A DNA stretch of 64,000 bases from Euryodendron excelsum (GCA_033060915.1 CM065393.1:2987001-3051000), one strand, 5' to 3'; numbered from the stretch's first letter, positions 48,250 to 59,644 are shown. Numbers and translations: made by a program. Notes: generated by a model not told the origin, from the sequence alone.

Positions 48250-49833
48250 TTAATGACCTTTTTCAGACCCATGCATTATTAGGAGTAATAGATTTTTGTA
48301 CAGCATAACATCTACTAGCAATGTGGTCTAATTTATGACAGTAAAGACATGAAATCTAAGATTTTCCAGTGGGAGAGATAAATCTGCCTTTTGAGAATTT
48401 TCTACTTTTAAAAGGATCAAAACCATGTCTTGCTTTATCTAGTAAGCACTTTTGTTTTCCTAAGATTGCATCCAATTTTTCTTTTTCACTTACACATCTA
48501 AAGAGTGTTGTTTCCAAATGTTTAACTTTATCATTCAAAGTTTGATTTTCTTTTGAAGAATCTTTTGAAATAGGGTTTTTCTTAATCTTTTCTTTTAAAA
48601 CACAAACCTCATTTTTCAATACTTCATTTTCTTTTTGCAAGTCCTCATTTTCTTTGGTAAAAGTAGAGACTATCTTTTTGAGAAGTCCATTTTTAATTCC
48701 TAGCTTTTTGAATTCGAAAAGTAAATCATCAAATGCATCTTGCAATTCATTGAAAGTAAATTGAGATGAGTTTAAGTTTGATGCCTCATTGTCATCTTCA
48801 TAAGCCATGAGATAAAGATTAGCCACCTCTTGAGGTTCGGCTTCTTCTTCAAAGCCAGACTCCTCATCGTCACTCCATGTCATAGCTGCCATTGCCTTCT
48901 TCTCTTGATTTTTCCTTCCTTTCTTTTTGAGCAGGGGGCATTCAGCCTTTATATGGCCAGGCTTCTTACATTCATAGCATATGATGTTTGATTCTTTACA
49001 AGAATCTCCTTTGGCCTCATGCTTCTTTCGTCCTTTCCATTCCTCTTCATAAACCTTCTAAATTTTCGTGTGATGAAAGCAATGTCTTCATCTTCATTCT
49101 CATCATTGGTCAATTCCTCTTCTTGGCTTGTGGACTTGAATGCTACTATTCTCCTTTTCTTATCTTCATCATCTTGGGCATGTTACTTTTGTGTTAATTC
49201 ATACGTCATGAGAGAGCCCAAGAGTTCTTCAAGAGACAATGTGTTAAGGTCCTTTACTTCTTGAATTGTCGTGACTTTAGCTTCTTAAGTCTTTGGCAAT
49301 GACTTCAAGATTTTCCTTACCTGCTCATTGTTAGGATACATCTTTCTAAGAGATTTTAAACCATTAATAATGTCGGTGAACTTTGTAAATATTTCAGTAA
49401 TGGACTCATCCAGTTTCATTTTAAACAATTCATAATCGTGGACGAAGATGTTGATTTTAGATTGCTTAACTTGATTAGTACATTTATTTGTTACCTCTAA
49501 TCTATCCCGTATTTCCTTAGCCAATTCATAAGTAAAAATACAATTGAATTCATTAGGATCAAGAGCACAATACAAGATATTCATGACTTTAACATTTGAT
49601 TGCAAAAGTTTCAGGTCATCTTCACCCCATTCAGATTCGGGCTTAGGAACATCAACTCTATCTACTTTCATTGTAGGAGTTTTGGGACCATTCAAGATAA
49701 TTCTCCATAACTCATAGTCAACAGATTGTATGTATATTCTCATTATATTCTTTCAATAATTGTAATTGGTGTCATTAAACATATGTGGTCTATTTGTACA
49801 CTCACTAAAAGAGCTTCCAAAGTTGGTTGCTAT
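48250..49833 (-). pseudogene. Copia gag with zinc knuckles and coiled coil (degenerate)
   Basis: The start codon appears as ATA at 49831-49833, followed by ATNFGSSFSECTNRPHMFND, typical of this gag family; a Trp codon in the next motif is TGA. The UBN2-type capsid region is clean at 49743-49285 (SESEWGEDDL-like acidic segment, ELAKEIRDRLEV, DESITEIFTKFTDIINGLKS). An intact zinc knuckle CYECKKPGHIKAEC lies near 48985-48945. A coiled-coil-rich tail (48892-48356, ENEDLQKENEVLKNEVCVLK) follows, then a second knuckle CLYCHKLDHIASRC at about 48350-48309. Stops occur at 49288 and in the linker. Gag would form virus-like particles; this copy cannot make the full protein. Confidence 0.9.
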
Positions 49834-49873
49834 AGATCTATTCATAGGATATTAAGTCTAAAATAGGAATACT

Positions 49874-49888
49874 AGCTCTAATACTAAT
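49874..49888 (-). other. Mutated primer binding site of the copia element
   Basis: On the minus strand ATTAGTATTAGAGCT, compared with ATTGGTATCAGAGCT in the left element (1793-1807). Both differences are G-to-A or C-to-T transitions, weakening pairing to initiator tRNA-Met. Confidence 0.85.
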
Positions 49889-51596
49889 TGTTAGCCCAAA
49901 ATGCAACCCAAAGGGGGGGGGGGGAGTGAATTGGGTTTCTTATAAATTAAAGCAATTAAAATCAATTAAAAATAATCAAATCAATGGATCAGTAGTTCAA
50001 TATGTATGCAATGCAAAGTAAACAACAATGAAGTGAAAAACAAAGCACAGGGAGGCACACCAAGAATTACCGAAGTTTAACCACGATTTGTGGTCTACGT
50101 CCTCACCCAAGATGCCCTTGAAGTCTTCTTCCACTATGTAATCTTCAATTACAAAGTTGATACTAATTTCCAAAGTGCTCAGCTCACTTTTGCACAAGAA
50201 CTCCTTCTTGAGTTCTTCCATCCACCAAGTGATTTTGTCCAAGATCCACTTCAAATTACAAGTGTTTTTCTTTTACAGGAGTACACTCTAACTCTCACTT
50301 ACAAGTATATGAAGGATATACAAAAGAAATATAAACTCTCTATCAAGAGTAAATGGGAATTGAATAGCTCACTAACTACTATTATGAAGACAAAGAGAAT
50401 TTTTAGATTTTTAGCTCAATCAATCAGTGAATGTTGTATCTATTGTCCATAAATGCATTTGGAGGCTTATATATAAAGCCCTGAATTGATTTCACCTGTT
50501 GGAGGTTGTTAGAGCTTCATTAAATGCACGCTCATTTCAATATAACGTTTGAAAATGTAGTTGTTAGTCTCTAGGTGTCAACACTTGCCTTTCATGTGTC
50601 AACACATCAAGTTTGCATTCTTTGAATTTTGTCCACTGTCTTCATGTGTCGACACTTCAACCTCATGTGTCGACACATCCAGTCTGCATTTCCCAAGGTG
50701 TGTCCACTGTCTTCATGTGTTGACACTTCAACCTCATGTGTCGATACTTCAATCTCATGTGTCGACACATCACCCATAAATTGTCCTTCATGCTTTTCTT
50801 GATCAGTTTAGTTTCAAATAATCTGACGATGTTCTTTAATGGATTTTCTCTTTAAGGTATGATGTTCTCCAAAAACACTTGAGATCTTCAAGGAGTTTTC
50901 TCTTTAGGGTATGATGATAGATTAAAGTCTTCAATTCTTCAAAGATGTCTTCCATTCAATTTTGGATTGAATTGATGATCATATTATCTTTGCTATCTAG
51001 CTGCCAAATTCCTTTTCATTGAAACCGTGTTCCTCTTCTTCATATTCTAGCTCTTTCCATTTGCTGATAATGTTCTTTTCACCCATGTAGAGCTTCATAT
51101 ACATTATGCCAATTTCTTCTCCTTCAGGATCACTTCATTAGAGACTTGATGAAGTCTACTTTTAAGTACTCTCAATGGATATTATCTTTCTTGAATCTTC
51201 ACAGCTCTGATGTAGTTCTTATTTGAATTCTTTATAAAGATTTTGCAGACATGATGAATCCTCTTTTTAAACACCTTCAATCTCTTTAAATTCAAGTCAT
51301 ATTCATTTAGTCTTTTCACACTTAATGAAGTCTTCCTTTGAGCACCTTCAATCTCTTTAAATGCAAATCATCTGTTTAGAGTTCAAGTGTGTGCAATTGC
51401 TTTGTTTTGGTGTATGGCTTACTTTTGGTGCATTGCTTGAGCTTATAAGTGTTGGGCATCCATTTCGATATGAATTAGACTTTAAGTCAAACTTTAAGTC
51501 TAAATTATAATCCTTATTAATTTGCACACTAATTGAATGCATTAGTAAACTAGCACAAGGTTTAGTTATTATCAAAATTATGGTGTAGAGTCAGCA
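49889..51596 (-). repeat. 5' LTR of the copia element
   Basis: Runs in plus coordinates from TGTTAGCCC to GAGTCAGCA, followed by the ACAAT target duplication. A TATA-like CTTTATATATAA on the minus strand (50467-50478) is the presumed promoter. Upstream of it at 50575-50770 lies a cluster of TGTCGACA/TGTCAACA palindromes. A run of ten or more G lies at about 49913-49925. Confidence 0.9.
50575..50770 (-). promoter_or_regulatory. TGTCGACA palindrome cluster in the copia LTR promoter
   Basis: At least six copies of (A)TGTGTCGACAC(A) or one-base variants with CAACA or TGACA occur, two spaced 20 bp apart (50646 and 50666). They sit about 100-300 bp upstream of the TATA-like site at 50467. Equivalent clusters are at 2508-2735 and 41510-41690. 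Confidence 0.7.
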
Positions 51597-51835
51597 ACAA
51601 TAATAGTCTATTTAACCACGAAGAAATGAACAACTGTTAGCATGTATATATATTAAGGGTGTATATATAGAGAGGGAGAGAGAGCGAGAGAGTTTCATAT
51701 ATATATATATATAGAGAGAGAGACTAACCTGAATAGTGGCGAACAATGCTTGATTGCTTGAACTTGAAACCTTGAACGATCGACGACGATGGCGAGATGA
51801 ACGTTCGGCGACGAGGGCAACTGTGAGCCTTTGAG

Positions 51836-51878
<43 letters not shown>

Positions 51879-52584
51879 CATTGAAGAAACCCTAACCATG
51901 TTTATATATTGAGGGTAGATCGGTATTATTAAAAAATAACAAGGGTAATTTAGACAATTTACCTATAATCGGGGCTGGTTCGAGATCTTAACGGTCTAAA
52001 TCCATCCCCGCCCTGAACCCGAATCAAGTTACACTTCTCCCCCCATTACCTGTCCTAAATCAGATTATCTACACCCCAAACCCACCCTACTAGGGGCGGG
52101 GCAGGGCGGGGCGGGGAAAATTGCCATCCCTAGGGACAATGGCTGATGAGCCTATTTTTCTACTTTCTTTCTTTCTTTGTCTTTCTTTTTTTGGTCGTGT
52201 TTGGCCAAACACCTAAAAAAAGAAAAAAAGAAAAAAAAATACTATTTTGAATTCTTAGGTTTACTCGGTCAATGATTTATTTCTTTTGGGAAATAATTTT
52301 TTTTAGAATTTTTATACGGAATTTTGTACCAGAATGATGTGTCAGCATCATTATTGTAATTAAGAGCTATCATGATTGCTTTTTTTTTTTTTAAGTGAAA
52401 AACTTTTGTCCAAGTAAATCATTCTAGTGATAAATTGTGTATAAATTTTTTTGTTTGTATTGCATTACTTTTTATTCTGTTTCTGTTAAACAAAAACATT
52501 AAGATCGTATTCTCAAGGTTTGAATTATTTTTTTATTATCATTATTATAAAATGTCCCACCGAGTCTACATAGGTTGGTATTCT

Positions 52585-52862
52585 TTTTGGCTCAATACAA
52601 AGGTGAGAAGGGAGACTAAGATAGTAACCCCCTTGCGCGTGATCATAAGGGTTCCCATCTGTTGCAGAATATTTGATTTGAGTTATAACTACTAGCCCAA
52701 GAAGGGCGAGCCGTCACCATAGCCCTACAAAAATACAAGTAACATTTAGTCCATTCTAAATAACATCTGGTTCATGCAATTACTACCGCAAGCAAGTTTG
52801 AGAGAAGAGCAAAATTCTAAGCTCTGTTACTGAAGCCGACTCAACTACCACCTTAGTGGTAT
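52585..52862 (-). mobile_element. 278-bp SINE-like insertion with 15-bp direct repeats
   Basis: The segment is flanked by perfect 15-bp repeats ATAGGTTGGTATTCT (52570-52584 and 52863-52877), 18 bp with one mismatch. The paralogous segment at about 54200-54310 has a single diverged copy of that repeat and lacks the insert, so it is an empty site. Long target duplications are typical of LINE-driven insertion. A TTTT at the left edge may be the short A-tail of a minus-strand element. The family is not recognised and no convincing A/B boxes were confirmed. Confidence 0.5.
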
Positions 52863-53070
52863 ATAGGTTGGTATTCTCTTATTAATGTTCATCATAAAAA
52901 TTCAACGAAGTTTACATTGCGTGTCTACACTGAGTATACATAGGTTAAAATCTTTATCAAAATTGACTTTTTGGAGTTTTCAATAACAACAATCTCACGT
53001 GTCACGCGGGAGGGACATGAAGCATATTCAAGCGAAGTCTACATTGTTGCAACGATCGGGAGCGACCACA

Positions 53071-53308
53071 TACGAAACTGTTAGTCAGAGATCCTCTTTG
53101 AATCTTGAAGCGATCGTAAGAAAACTCAAACGATGGCAAGCGACGGCAAGCGAAATAGACTGATATGATTCAAATATGCTGTTAGGTAATACGAAACTGT
53201 TAGTCAGAGATCCTCTTTGAATCTTGAAGCGATCGTAAGAAAACTCAAACGATGGCAAGCGACGGCAAGCGAAATAGACTGATATGATTCAAATATGCTG
53301 TTAGGTAC
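53071..53308 (+). repeat. Perfect tandem duplication, period 119 bp
   Basis: The block starting TACGAAACTGTTAGTCAGAG and ending ATATGCTGTTAGGTA occurs twice in direct tandem (from 53071 and from 53190) without visible differences over about 118 bp. It contains CGATCG and short CGATGGCAAGCGACGGCAAG repeats. No coding function seen. Confidence 0.93.
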
Positions 53309-53721
53309 ACTCATGCACTTCTTAGGATATACGTAAATGATAAAAGTTTTAACTCACATAGTAACTTGATTTCTTGTGGCTTATGAGTCTGCGGAACTAG
53401 TCAAGTAACATATGATCTAACAAAATGCATTTGATATATCATTCATCTAAATTTGTGACACCTTCATTTAATCGATGTAGCCACTTAACAAATTTTTAAT
53501 AGAAAATTTTACTTTGAAATAATCACATTAAAACTTCAGTTTCTTATTGATTATTATAATTTAACATGAATCATATAATAGTGTAAGAAACAAATCTATG
53601 CAACCAGTTATTTATTTTTTACAAAAATTATATATTTAGTATCTTTTATTTTTATCTGTGCATAGCATGAATTTAATGCATATATATATATAGATTATAG
53701 AGCACTGATTCTATGGCTTGA

Positions 53722-54310
53722 TTTAGATTGAATTCTTATATTGACATAGGCACAAAAGGTTGGCAAATGGAGCTGTTAATGTGCTTCCTATCCATGTGAT
53801 CGTTTGATGCTAATGTGTTTCCTGTCCGTGTGATGGAAGCTTTGGCGGGGGAAAATCGTTGATGAGCCTGTTTTTCTGCTTTCTTTCTTTGTTTCTTTCT
53901 TTGTCTTTCTTTCTTTGGTCGTGTTTGGACAATAAAAAAAATGTATACTTTTATGAATTCTTAGGTTTACTCGGTCAATGATTTCTTTCAAAAAAAAAAA
54001 AAAACTATTCTTTTAAACTTTTTGTACAGAAAATTTTTACCAGAATTATATAGCAGCAACATTATTATAATTAAAAATTATTATGATAAATAATTTTTTT
54101 AAAGTGATTATCTTTTATTCAACCATACTATTCTAGTAATAAATTATGCATGATTTTTTCTTTTATAGCATTCCTCTTTGTTTTTGTCACCCGTGGTACA
54201 AAAATATTAAGATCCTATTCTCAAGGTTTGAAGTGATCCTTACTATCATTATTATCAAAGGTTCCGTATATGTAGTTTGTATTCTCTTATTAATGTCCAT
54301 CATAAAAATC
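53722..54310 (+). repeat. Tandem paralogue of the hAT insertion locus (38722-38863 plus 52133-52915)
   Basis: The order of the sequence equals the left flank of the hAT element (GAATTCTTATATTGAcATAG to GGAAGCTTTGGC) followed directly by its right flank (GATGAGCCTgTTTTTCTgCTTTC onward). At the junction the paralogue reads GGCGGGGGAAAATCGTTGATG, so it never held the hAT. It also lacks the 278-bp insertion. The poly-A/T tracts vary in length. Confidence 0.85.
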
Positions 54311-56849
54311 CAGCAAGGACAGCCATTAACTCTGCCAATTAAAGACTTCTCGTTTTACCGCCCAATTAATAGGGGTCGAAAGAAGTTACAAACACACAAA
54401 AACCTCAGACAGAAGCTAGGACAGTCAGGGAACCATACAATGAAAAATTATTCAGAGATATTTCAACCTCTCGTCCCAAGTCTTCACTGCCAATCTCCAT
54501 CTTCACTTATTATTAGACAGACACATCACCTCACCGACAAATGCTTGTTTTAATTGTTTTTTTAAGAAAATGGAAAATTTCTAAAATTTGTGCACGTTCC
54601 TAATGTTTAGCTTTCCAACAGTATTCCATTAATTTCTGTAAGTGAAAGGTACAATAATCTGACTATTCTTATATTGCACGTTTCGCTTAATCCACCTGTG
54701 GGACCTTATCAGCTGCAAGCTGTTGGCTTGTCGGTTGGATCAATTTTTTTTTATAGACTTTTTTTAATTATCATTTTTGTGATGATTTTTATAAAAATAA
54801 ATAAATAAAAAAATAGCGAAACTAAAAACCCATGAAAATATTTACAAAAAATAATAATAATAATAACAACAACAATTGAATGTTGATTAAAAACCTAGTT
54901 AAAAAAAAGGAATAAGAAAAAAAAAATATACCCAAAGGAGCCTTGATCATTGTTAGAGGGATTTTTTTATGTAAGAAGAAGTCGAATCCTACGTTGCATT
55001 CAGATTTTGGCCTTTACGGTGACTAAAAAGTCTAAGCGTGTTCGTGTTCGTGTTCGTGTTCGTGGCTTGGTGTTGGAGATTTTAGTCATTCACCTTCACT
55101 AGTCTATATTAGCAGCCTGATGACAGATGAATGTATTTAACCAAATGATTGGGATCACATTCAGGGTGCATTGTTGCAGCTTCGATATCTAAGAGAAGCA
55201 AAAAGTTGGAACGTATGCAATATACAATCCTACCCCTACTAGTTTGTGTATTGACAGTATGCTATGTAGTATACAAGTCATTCTCCACATGAGAAAGTCT
55301 AAGCATCAATCGTGTCTAATGTTCAGTACATGTCGATAGCCCATGTTGGTGGTAGTTCATCGTCAATGTATCTAGCATCTTAGTGTTGCCGGCCCACCAG
55401 CTAGTGATGAATTCTGGCTAATATGTTTGATTTTAAGTCGTGACTGATACTTAACAAGCTCTTCTTCAAATTGTATCCGACAGATAGTCTTTGTAGCCTA
55501 CCTCACTTATTAATTGGTAGACATTTATATAGGAAATTGAGAATTTGTTATTCGGCTTCATTGTTTCTTGGTTTGATTGAACTTTCATTGGAGATTGACG
55601 CAAAGAATAACTAATCCAAAATTTTTGAATTTTGGGCATGCACTGAAAATACTGTGCAATCATCCCCCGAGCCCCAATACATACTAGCTAGTAGCTACTC
55701 TGCCAATTATTCTATATTCAACACCTTAGAGTTGATTGCAAGCCCAGCCAATGCAAGTTTGCTGGGCCACATAGTCTCGTCTGTAGCCCGTAAGCATTAT
55801 GGCCTATGACAAATATTGGTACTGAGAGGAAGTGGGTCTAAACTCTTAAAGCTACAGCCAGCCCGGCTCAACCATAAGGCGAGCACGGCCTTCATCTTAG
55901 GCCCCAATTTTTTTAAAACAAATTCTCTCTGAAAAGATTATATGAGGTTCTTATCAAAGATTTATATTAAAAATATGAAAGATATTCTTTCGAATATTCT
56001 AGATTAGAGTAGAATGTTGACAATAAGTGTTCTATTATGATCAAAATTTTAAAAATTGTTTGCATGAGTGAACATCATGAACTTCTGAATAAAAGCTTTC
56101 TTGACCCTTTCTGCAGTGAGCTTGGTTTTATTAGTTACAATAATTGCATTAAATAAATAGCTCCCCAAGGGCCCACTTAACTAATTAATGGGAACAATTG
56201 GTTCAATAGCAAATCAAGCAATAGGAATTACAATTCTGTATATTTACATTGGCTTTAGTGGTGAGTTTTCATATATATATCATAGATCAAGTCATCCAGG
56301 AGATCAAACTGCATTCATCAACTAAGCTTTGTTATATATACGATAAATAGTACAGTGGTTAGGTAATACGGAGTGCTTAATAGTAATTTTAAATACATCA
56401 ATAAATTGAATTTGTGGTGTAGCAGATGGACATTTAAAGAAAGTATCACATGACAAAATTGGATAGGGTATTTTCTTAAAAAGTTTCTTCATTATGCCAC
56501 AAATTTGGATTGATGATATATTTACACCTCACGTGTCGGGATTACTACTGAGCACTCAATATTACTTAACCATTGAATTTTTTTCTAACACTCAGGTTGT
56601 ATTTGGATTTAGAATTTTGTGATGAAAAAGGAAAAATTGATGAACAACAAAACAAAAACCCTCTTTTATGTTTTCGCTAACTTTTTCCTTTTTTTTTTTC
56701 TTTTAATAAATCCGGATTTAAACACAGTGTCAGTAATCCCGAAAAAGGAAAGAATAAAATAGGAAGAATAAAATGAACAAAAGGTAGCTCAACCAACCCT
56801 AAAATTGAGTACTCGCATGGACCTATGGACGACAGTGGCAGTAGGTCCG
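54311..56849. other. Unassigned DNA downstream of the HKT pseudogene
   Basis: AT-rich, with no convincing gene. There is a GTGTTCGTGTTCGTGTTCGTG short repeat at 55038-55060. A weak resemblance around 56285-56335 (GATCAAGTCATCC, AAGCTTTG) to 33008-33045 suggests an old copy of HKT-downstream DNA. The frames present are short and unrecognised. Confidence 0.5.
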
Positions 56850-57970
56850 TTATGATATTTTCCAAGCTCTATCACCTTCCTTGCCGAAGTTCTTAAGCAT
56901 TCCGAAGAACATAAAGAGAATCAGAATCAGTTTTCGTTTGTTACTTTACCTTCCAACAAATCCATACCATGCATCTTTACAGTGTATATCAGATATTAAT
57001 CGCCGCTTACAGCTATAGCCGGTTGTGAACCCCACATTCCCATATGCACTACAAAATTAACATTAAATCTTGAGTTACAATATGCAAAAATAGTAAGGCA
57101 TGATAATATACATATATATATTTTGTAAATTATCAGATGTTAATTAATTTGAAATAATTGTCTTCACAATTTTTTCATCAAAGAATTGCTAGCAGAGGCC
57201 GTAAAATAAAAGTAGGACGAGGGGAATTCACAAATGATTCAAACTTTACCTAACTACTGCTAGGGTGATGTTTAAAACATTGAAGTTGAGAGGGTCTTCC
57301 TTCGTTTTTTCTCTCTCGGTCATACAAATGAGAATGAAGAAGAAGACTAAATAAGAGAGTTAGTGGGTACGGTATATAATCCACAAACTTCATACTTTGT
57401 TTCGTGCACTTTTTCTCATTTGTTGGCGCCTTTACAGTATCGTCGATTGGAGAAAATGAAGAATATGGTGGAAGATACCTGAAACAATAAACAGAACTCA
57501 ATCCTTAAATAATTTTATTGTTCTTATATTGAATTTACAGTGATTCACTAATGTTGCTTAAATTCTTTTCGTTGCTTGCTTCAAAACTTTGGAGAATTGA
57601 AGTGGAAAAGGAATAAGAGAAGTTGAGTTATGAGACATAATGAGTACTGGAGAAAGAATTTACAATCACATTTACAGTGATTGACTAAGGTTGCTTTAAT
57701 TCTTTTTAAATCATTATGCCTCTCTTGGACAAGTTCATTGCCCCAAACCAAACACTGTAAATTCAATCACTGTAAACTTTGGAGAATTATTTGGTTTCTT
57801 ATCATCTAACTGTAGATGATTGACTAAACCTGACGCCACTTGATTGAGAGAATTTGCTGTGTGTGGAGAATCAGAATCAGTATTAGCTGAATCCATTCTA
57901 TTTTCTGGCCTATCATTTGTGGTGAACTTGGACCTCATCAATTGAAGTCGAAGGAAGGAAGTGAAAGCTT
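56850..57970 (-). pseudogene. HKT sodium transporter pseudogene, all three exons partial or broken
   Basis: Exon 3 (57048-56850, 199 bp) keeps [16 protein letters not shown] but has a TAA where the Trp after FVGR should be. Exon 2 (57478-57250) is 229 bp instead of 228, so its second half is out of frame; RYLPPYSSFSPIDD is still readable. Exon 1 is reduced to about 57970-57850, matching residues 138-165 of the intact protein (RSTFTKNDGPENRM-like). The rest of exon 1, with the first three pore loops, is deleted. Splice sites flanking exons 2 and 3 are preserved in place. It keeps the family GFTTGYSC where the intact gene has GFSTGYSC, so it is a diverged paralogue, not a recent copy. Confidence 0.9.
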
Positions 57971-58418
57971 TATTTTCTTACCACAATGAATCACTTTAAG
58001 TGGAGTGATGCTTTCAAAGGAGCAGATGGGGATGGTATAAGCCCTCCCAAAGGAAAATGCTATTCGTACAAAATTTACATACAAAATAATGTGGTAATGA
58101 TAGTTTTATAAAAATTATTATGGTGGGCGTTTGTTTTGAAATAAAAGGCTCTTATTAAGACATATCATTTTATATAAAAATTTTGTATAAATTTATTGTT
58201 TGTATAGCATTACCCTTCTCTAAATTAGTGGAATTTCCCTGTATATGTAGTTATCAATTAGATACTATGGCAATGTTTAAAGATAAGCATGTAAGAACTG
58301 TTTCAACTAAAGTTTTCAAAGTATCTTAAAAAGCAAACTTTGGGGAAGACCATAAATTTCTACTCAGGCAAGGTTTCAAAAGGTGCCATCTTAAAGGCAC
58401 ATTTTATTGTATGACTAG
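57971..58418. other. Unassigned DNA
   Basis: AT-rich, with no gene seen. It lies between the HKT pseudogene and an LTR; upstream promoter sequence of the pseudogene was not recognised. Confidence 0.5.
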
Positions 58419-59639
58419 TGATTGTACTCTAAAAGTACAATTATTATGCCTTAGTTAGTTCCTTGTTAGACTTAGAGCAGGAGTATTTATGTAGTTTTAG
58501 TCTTAATTCATTTTTAATATATTTTATGTAGACATGAATCTTGGATGAAAAAAGACAAATTCAACCAAAAATAGGAAAAGCATTTGGATGGTACTAAAGG
58601 TGTTCGAACGCGACGGAAAGGCATTCGAAAGGTACAATAGAGCATTCGATCAGGACTACGAGCATTAGAAACTTTAGAAAAGCCCGTTTGAATCAAGTTC
58701 AAAGAGTGTTAGAAAGTTTTGAGGCTTGAATAAGATGTTAGAAGGGCGTTCAAACGTGCAATCGGACGGGTCGCCATGCCTTTCGAACGCTATACGAGAA
58801 TCTACAATTTTCACTTCTATAAAAGCTGAAATTGAAGCCTATTTTAGGGGTTGTTGTTTATTTTATGAGTTTCAGGTTTTTCTTAGCAGCTTTAGAGAGA
58901 TATAGAGTATAGCTTTTCATAGTTCTTCAATATTTTGTAAGATGCCATAGTTTCAATATAATTTTAATATATATATATATTTGCATATCTATAATAGTGT
59001 TGAGCAGCTAAATTTTATTTTGGGATCAATTGTGAAAATCGATTGAAGGTCTCGGAAGAACAATGCAAGTAATTAAGGTTTCAATATTTTCATCTTCTTC
59101 TTATTAATTCTTGGTGATCAAAACCTATATATTTATGAAAACTTAGGTTTTTGACTAAATTTGGTAATATCTATGCACAAATCCTACTTTGGTATAGATA
59201 TTGCACAAATCGATGGTATGAATCTATGACTCTAATTTGATTACAAATCTAGGGTTGGGTTATTAAAGAGTTCATGTTTCTATTGTTAAATCTTCTGAAT
59301 CAAAGGCTCACGACATAGTCGATGATTTGAGTTATCAAAAACCTCCATTGAAATTTCAAGTGAAGTAATTTATTAGAACAATTAGTTTTACGACTTTCTT
59401 TTGTTCAATTAAAAATCGTTTTCAATAGATTAGTTTAGTTAAATCAAACTCCTCAAAACAATCAATTTTTGGCTTCGTTTTAGAAGTAATTCAATAGTTT
59501 TGCGATTTTTGAGAGGTAAGTGTCAGTCTTTTCATCGACTTTTCAATTTTTCCATAGAGTCGACCTCGGACTCACCAAGTTATATTGCTTTGCCATCCTA
59601 TGTTTGGGATTATTCTCGAATACTATTTAGTGTAAATCA
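58419..59639 (+). repeat. 5' LTR of an Athila-like element
   Basis: Starts TGATTGTACTCTAAAAGTACAAT and ends GTAAATCA before the primer site. It carries GTTCGAACG, CATTCGAAAGG and CTTTCGAACGC motifs at 58600-58790, then a TATA-like CTATAAAAG at about 58817. Length is 1221 bp. No 3' partner lies in the window, so the element is truncated on the right or extends in pieces beyond it. Confidence 0.8.
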
Positions 59640-59644
59640 AGTTT

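Larger units (their letters stand above)
40824..51596 (-). mobile_element. Complete Sirevirus-like copia retrotransposon, 10.8 kb
   Basis: Two LTRs (40824-42506 and 49889-51596) enclose primer site, gag, pol and an additional env-like ORF. ACAAT at 40819-40823 and 51597-51601 is a perfect 5-bp target duplication. Gene order gag-PR-IN-RT-RNaseH defines copia. A large gag with two zinc knuckles and a coiled coil, 1.7-kb LTRs and a third ORF downstream of pol fit the Sirevirus lineage; that lineage call is inference from architecture. All genes carry stops or frameshifts, so it is not autonomous now. The two LTRs differ by many transitions and some indels, so the insertion is not recent. It sits inside a hAT element. 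Confidence 0.9.
38864..52132 (-). mobile_element. hAT DNA transposon, internally deleted, interrupted by a copia element
   Basis: The terminal inverted repeats are TAGGAATAGCAATGGGGCGGG (left) and TAGGGATGGCAATTTTCCCC (right, complement strand), typical of plant hAT elements. The flanks GCAACAAT (38856-38863) and GGGACAAT (52133-52140) fit an 8-bp target duplication with two mismatches. Without the copia insertion (40824-51596 plus target duplication) it is about 2.5 kb. Subterminal GGGTTCGGGTTAATTGGG-type repeats lie at 39025-39090. A transposase C-terminal relic is at 39734-40396; the N-terminal zinc finger and catalytic parts are missing. The right part (51602-52100) has GA microsatellites and a splice-donor-like site but no coding support. 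A paralogous empty site exists near 53870-53885. Confidence 0.85.
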
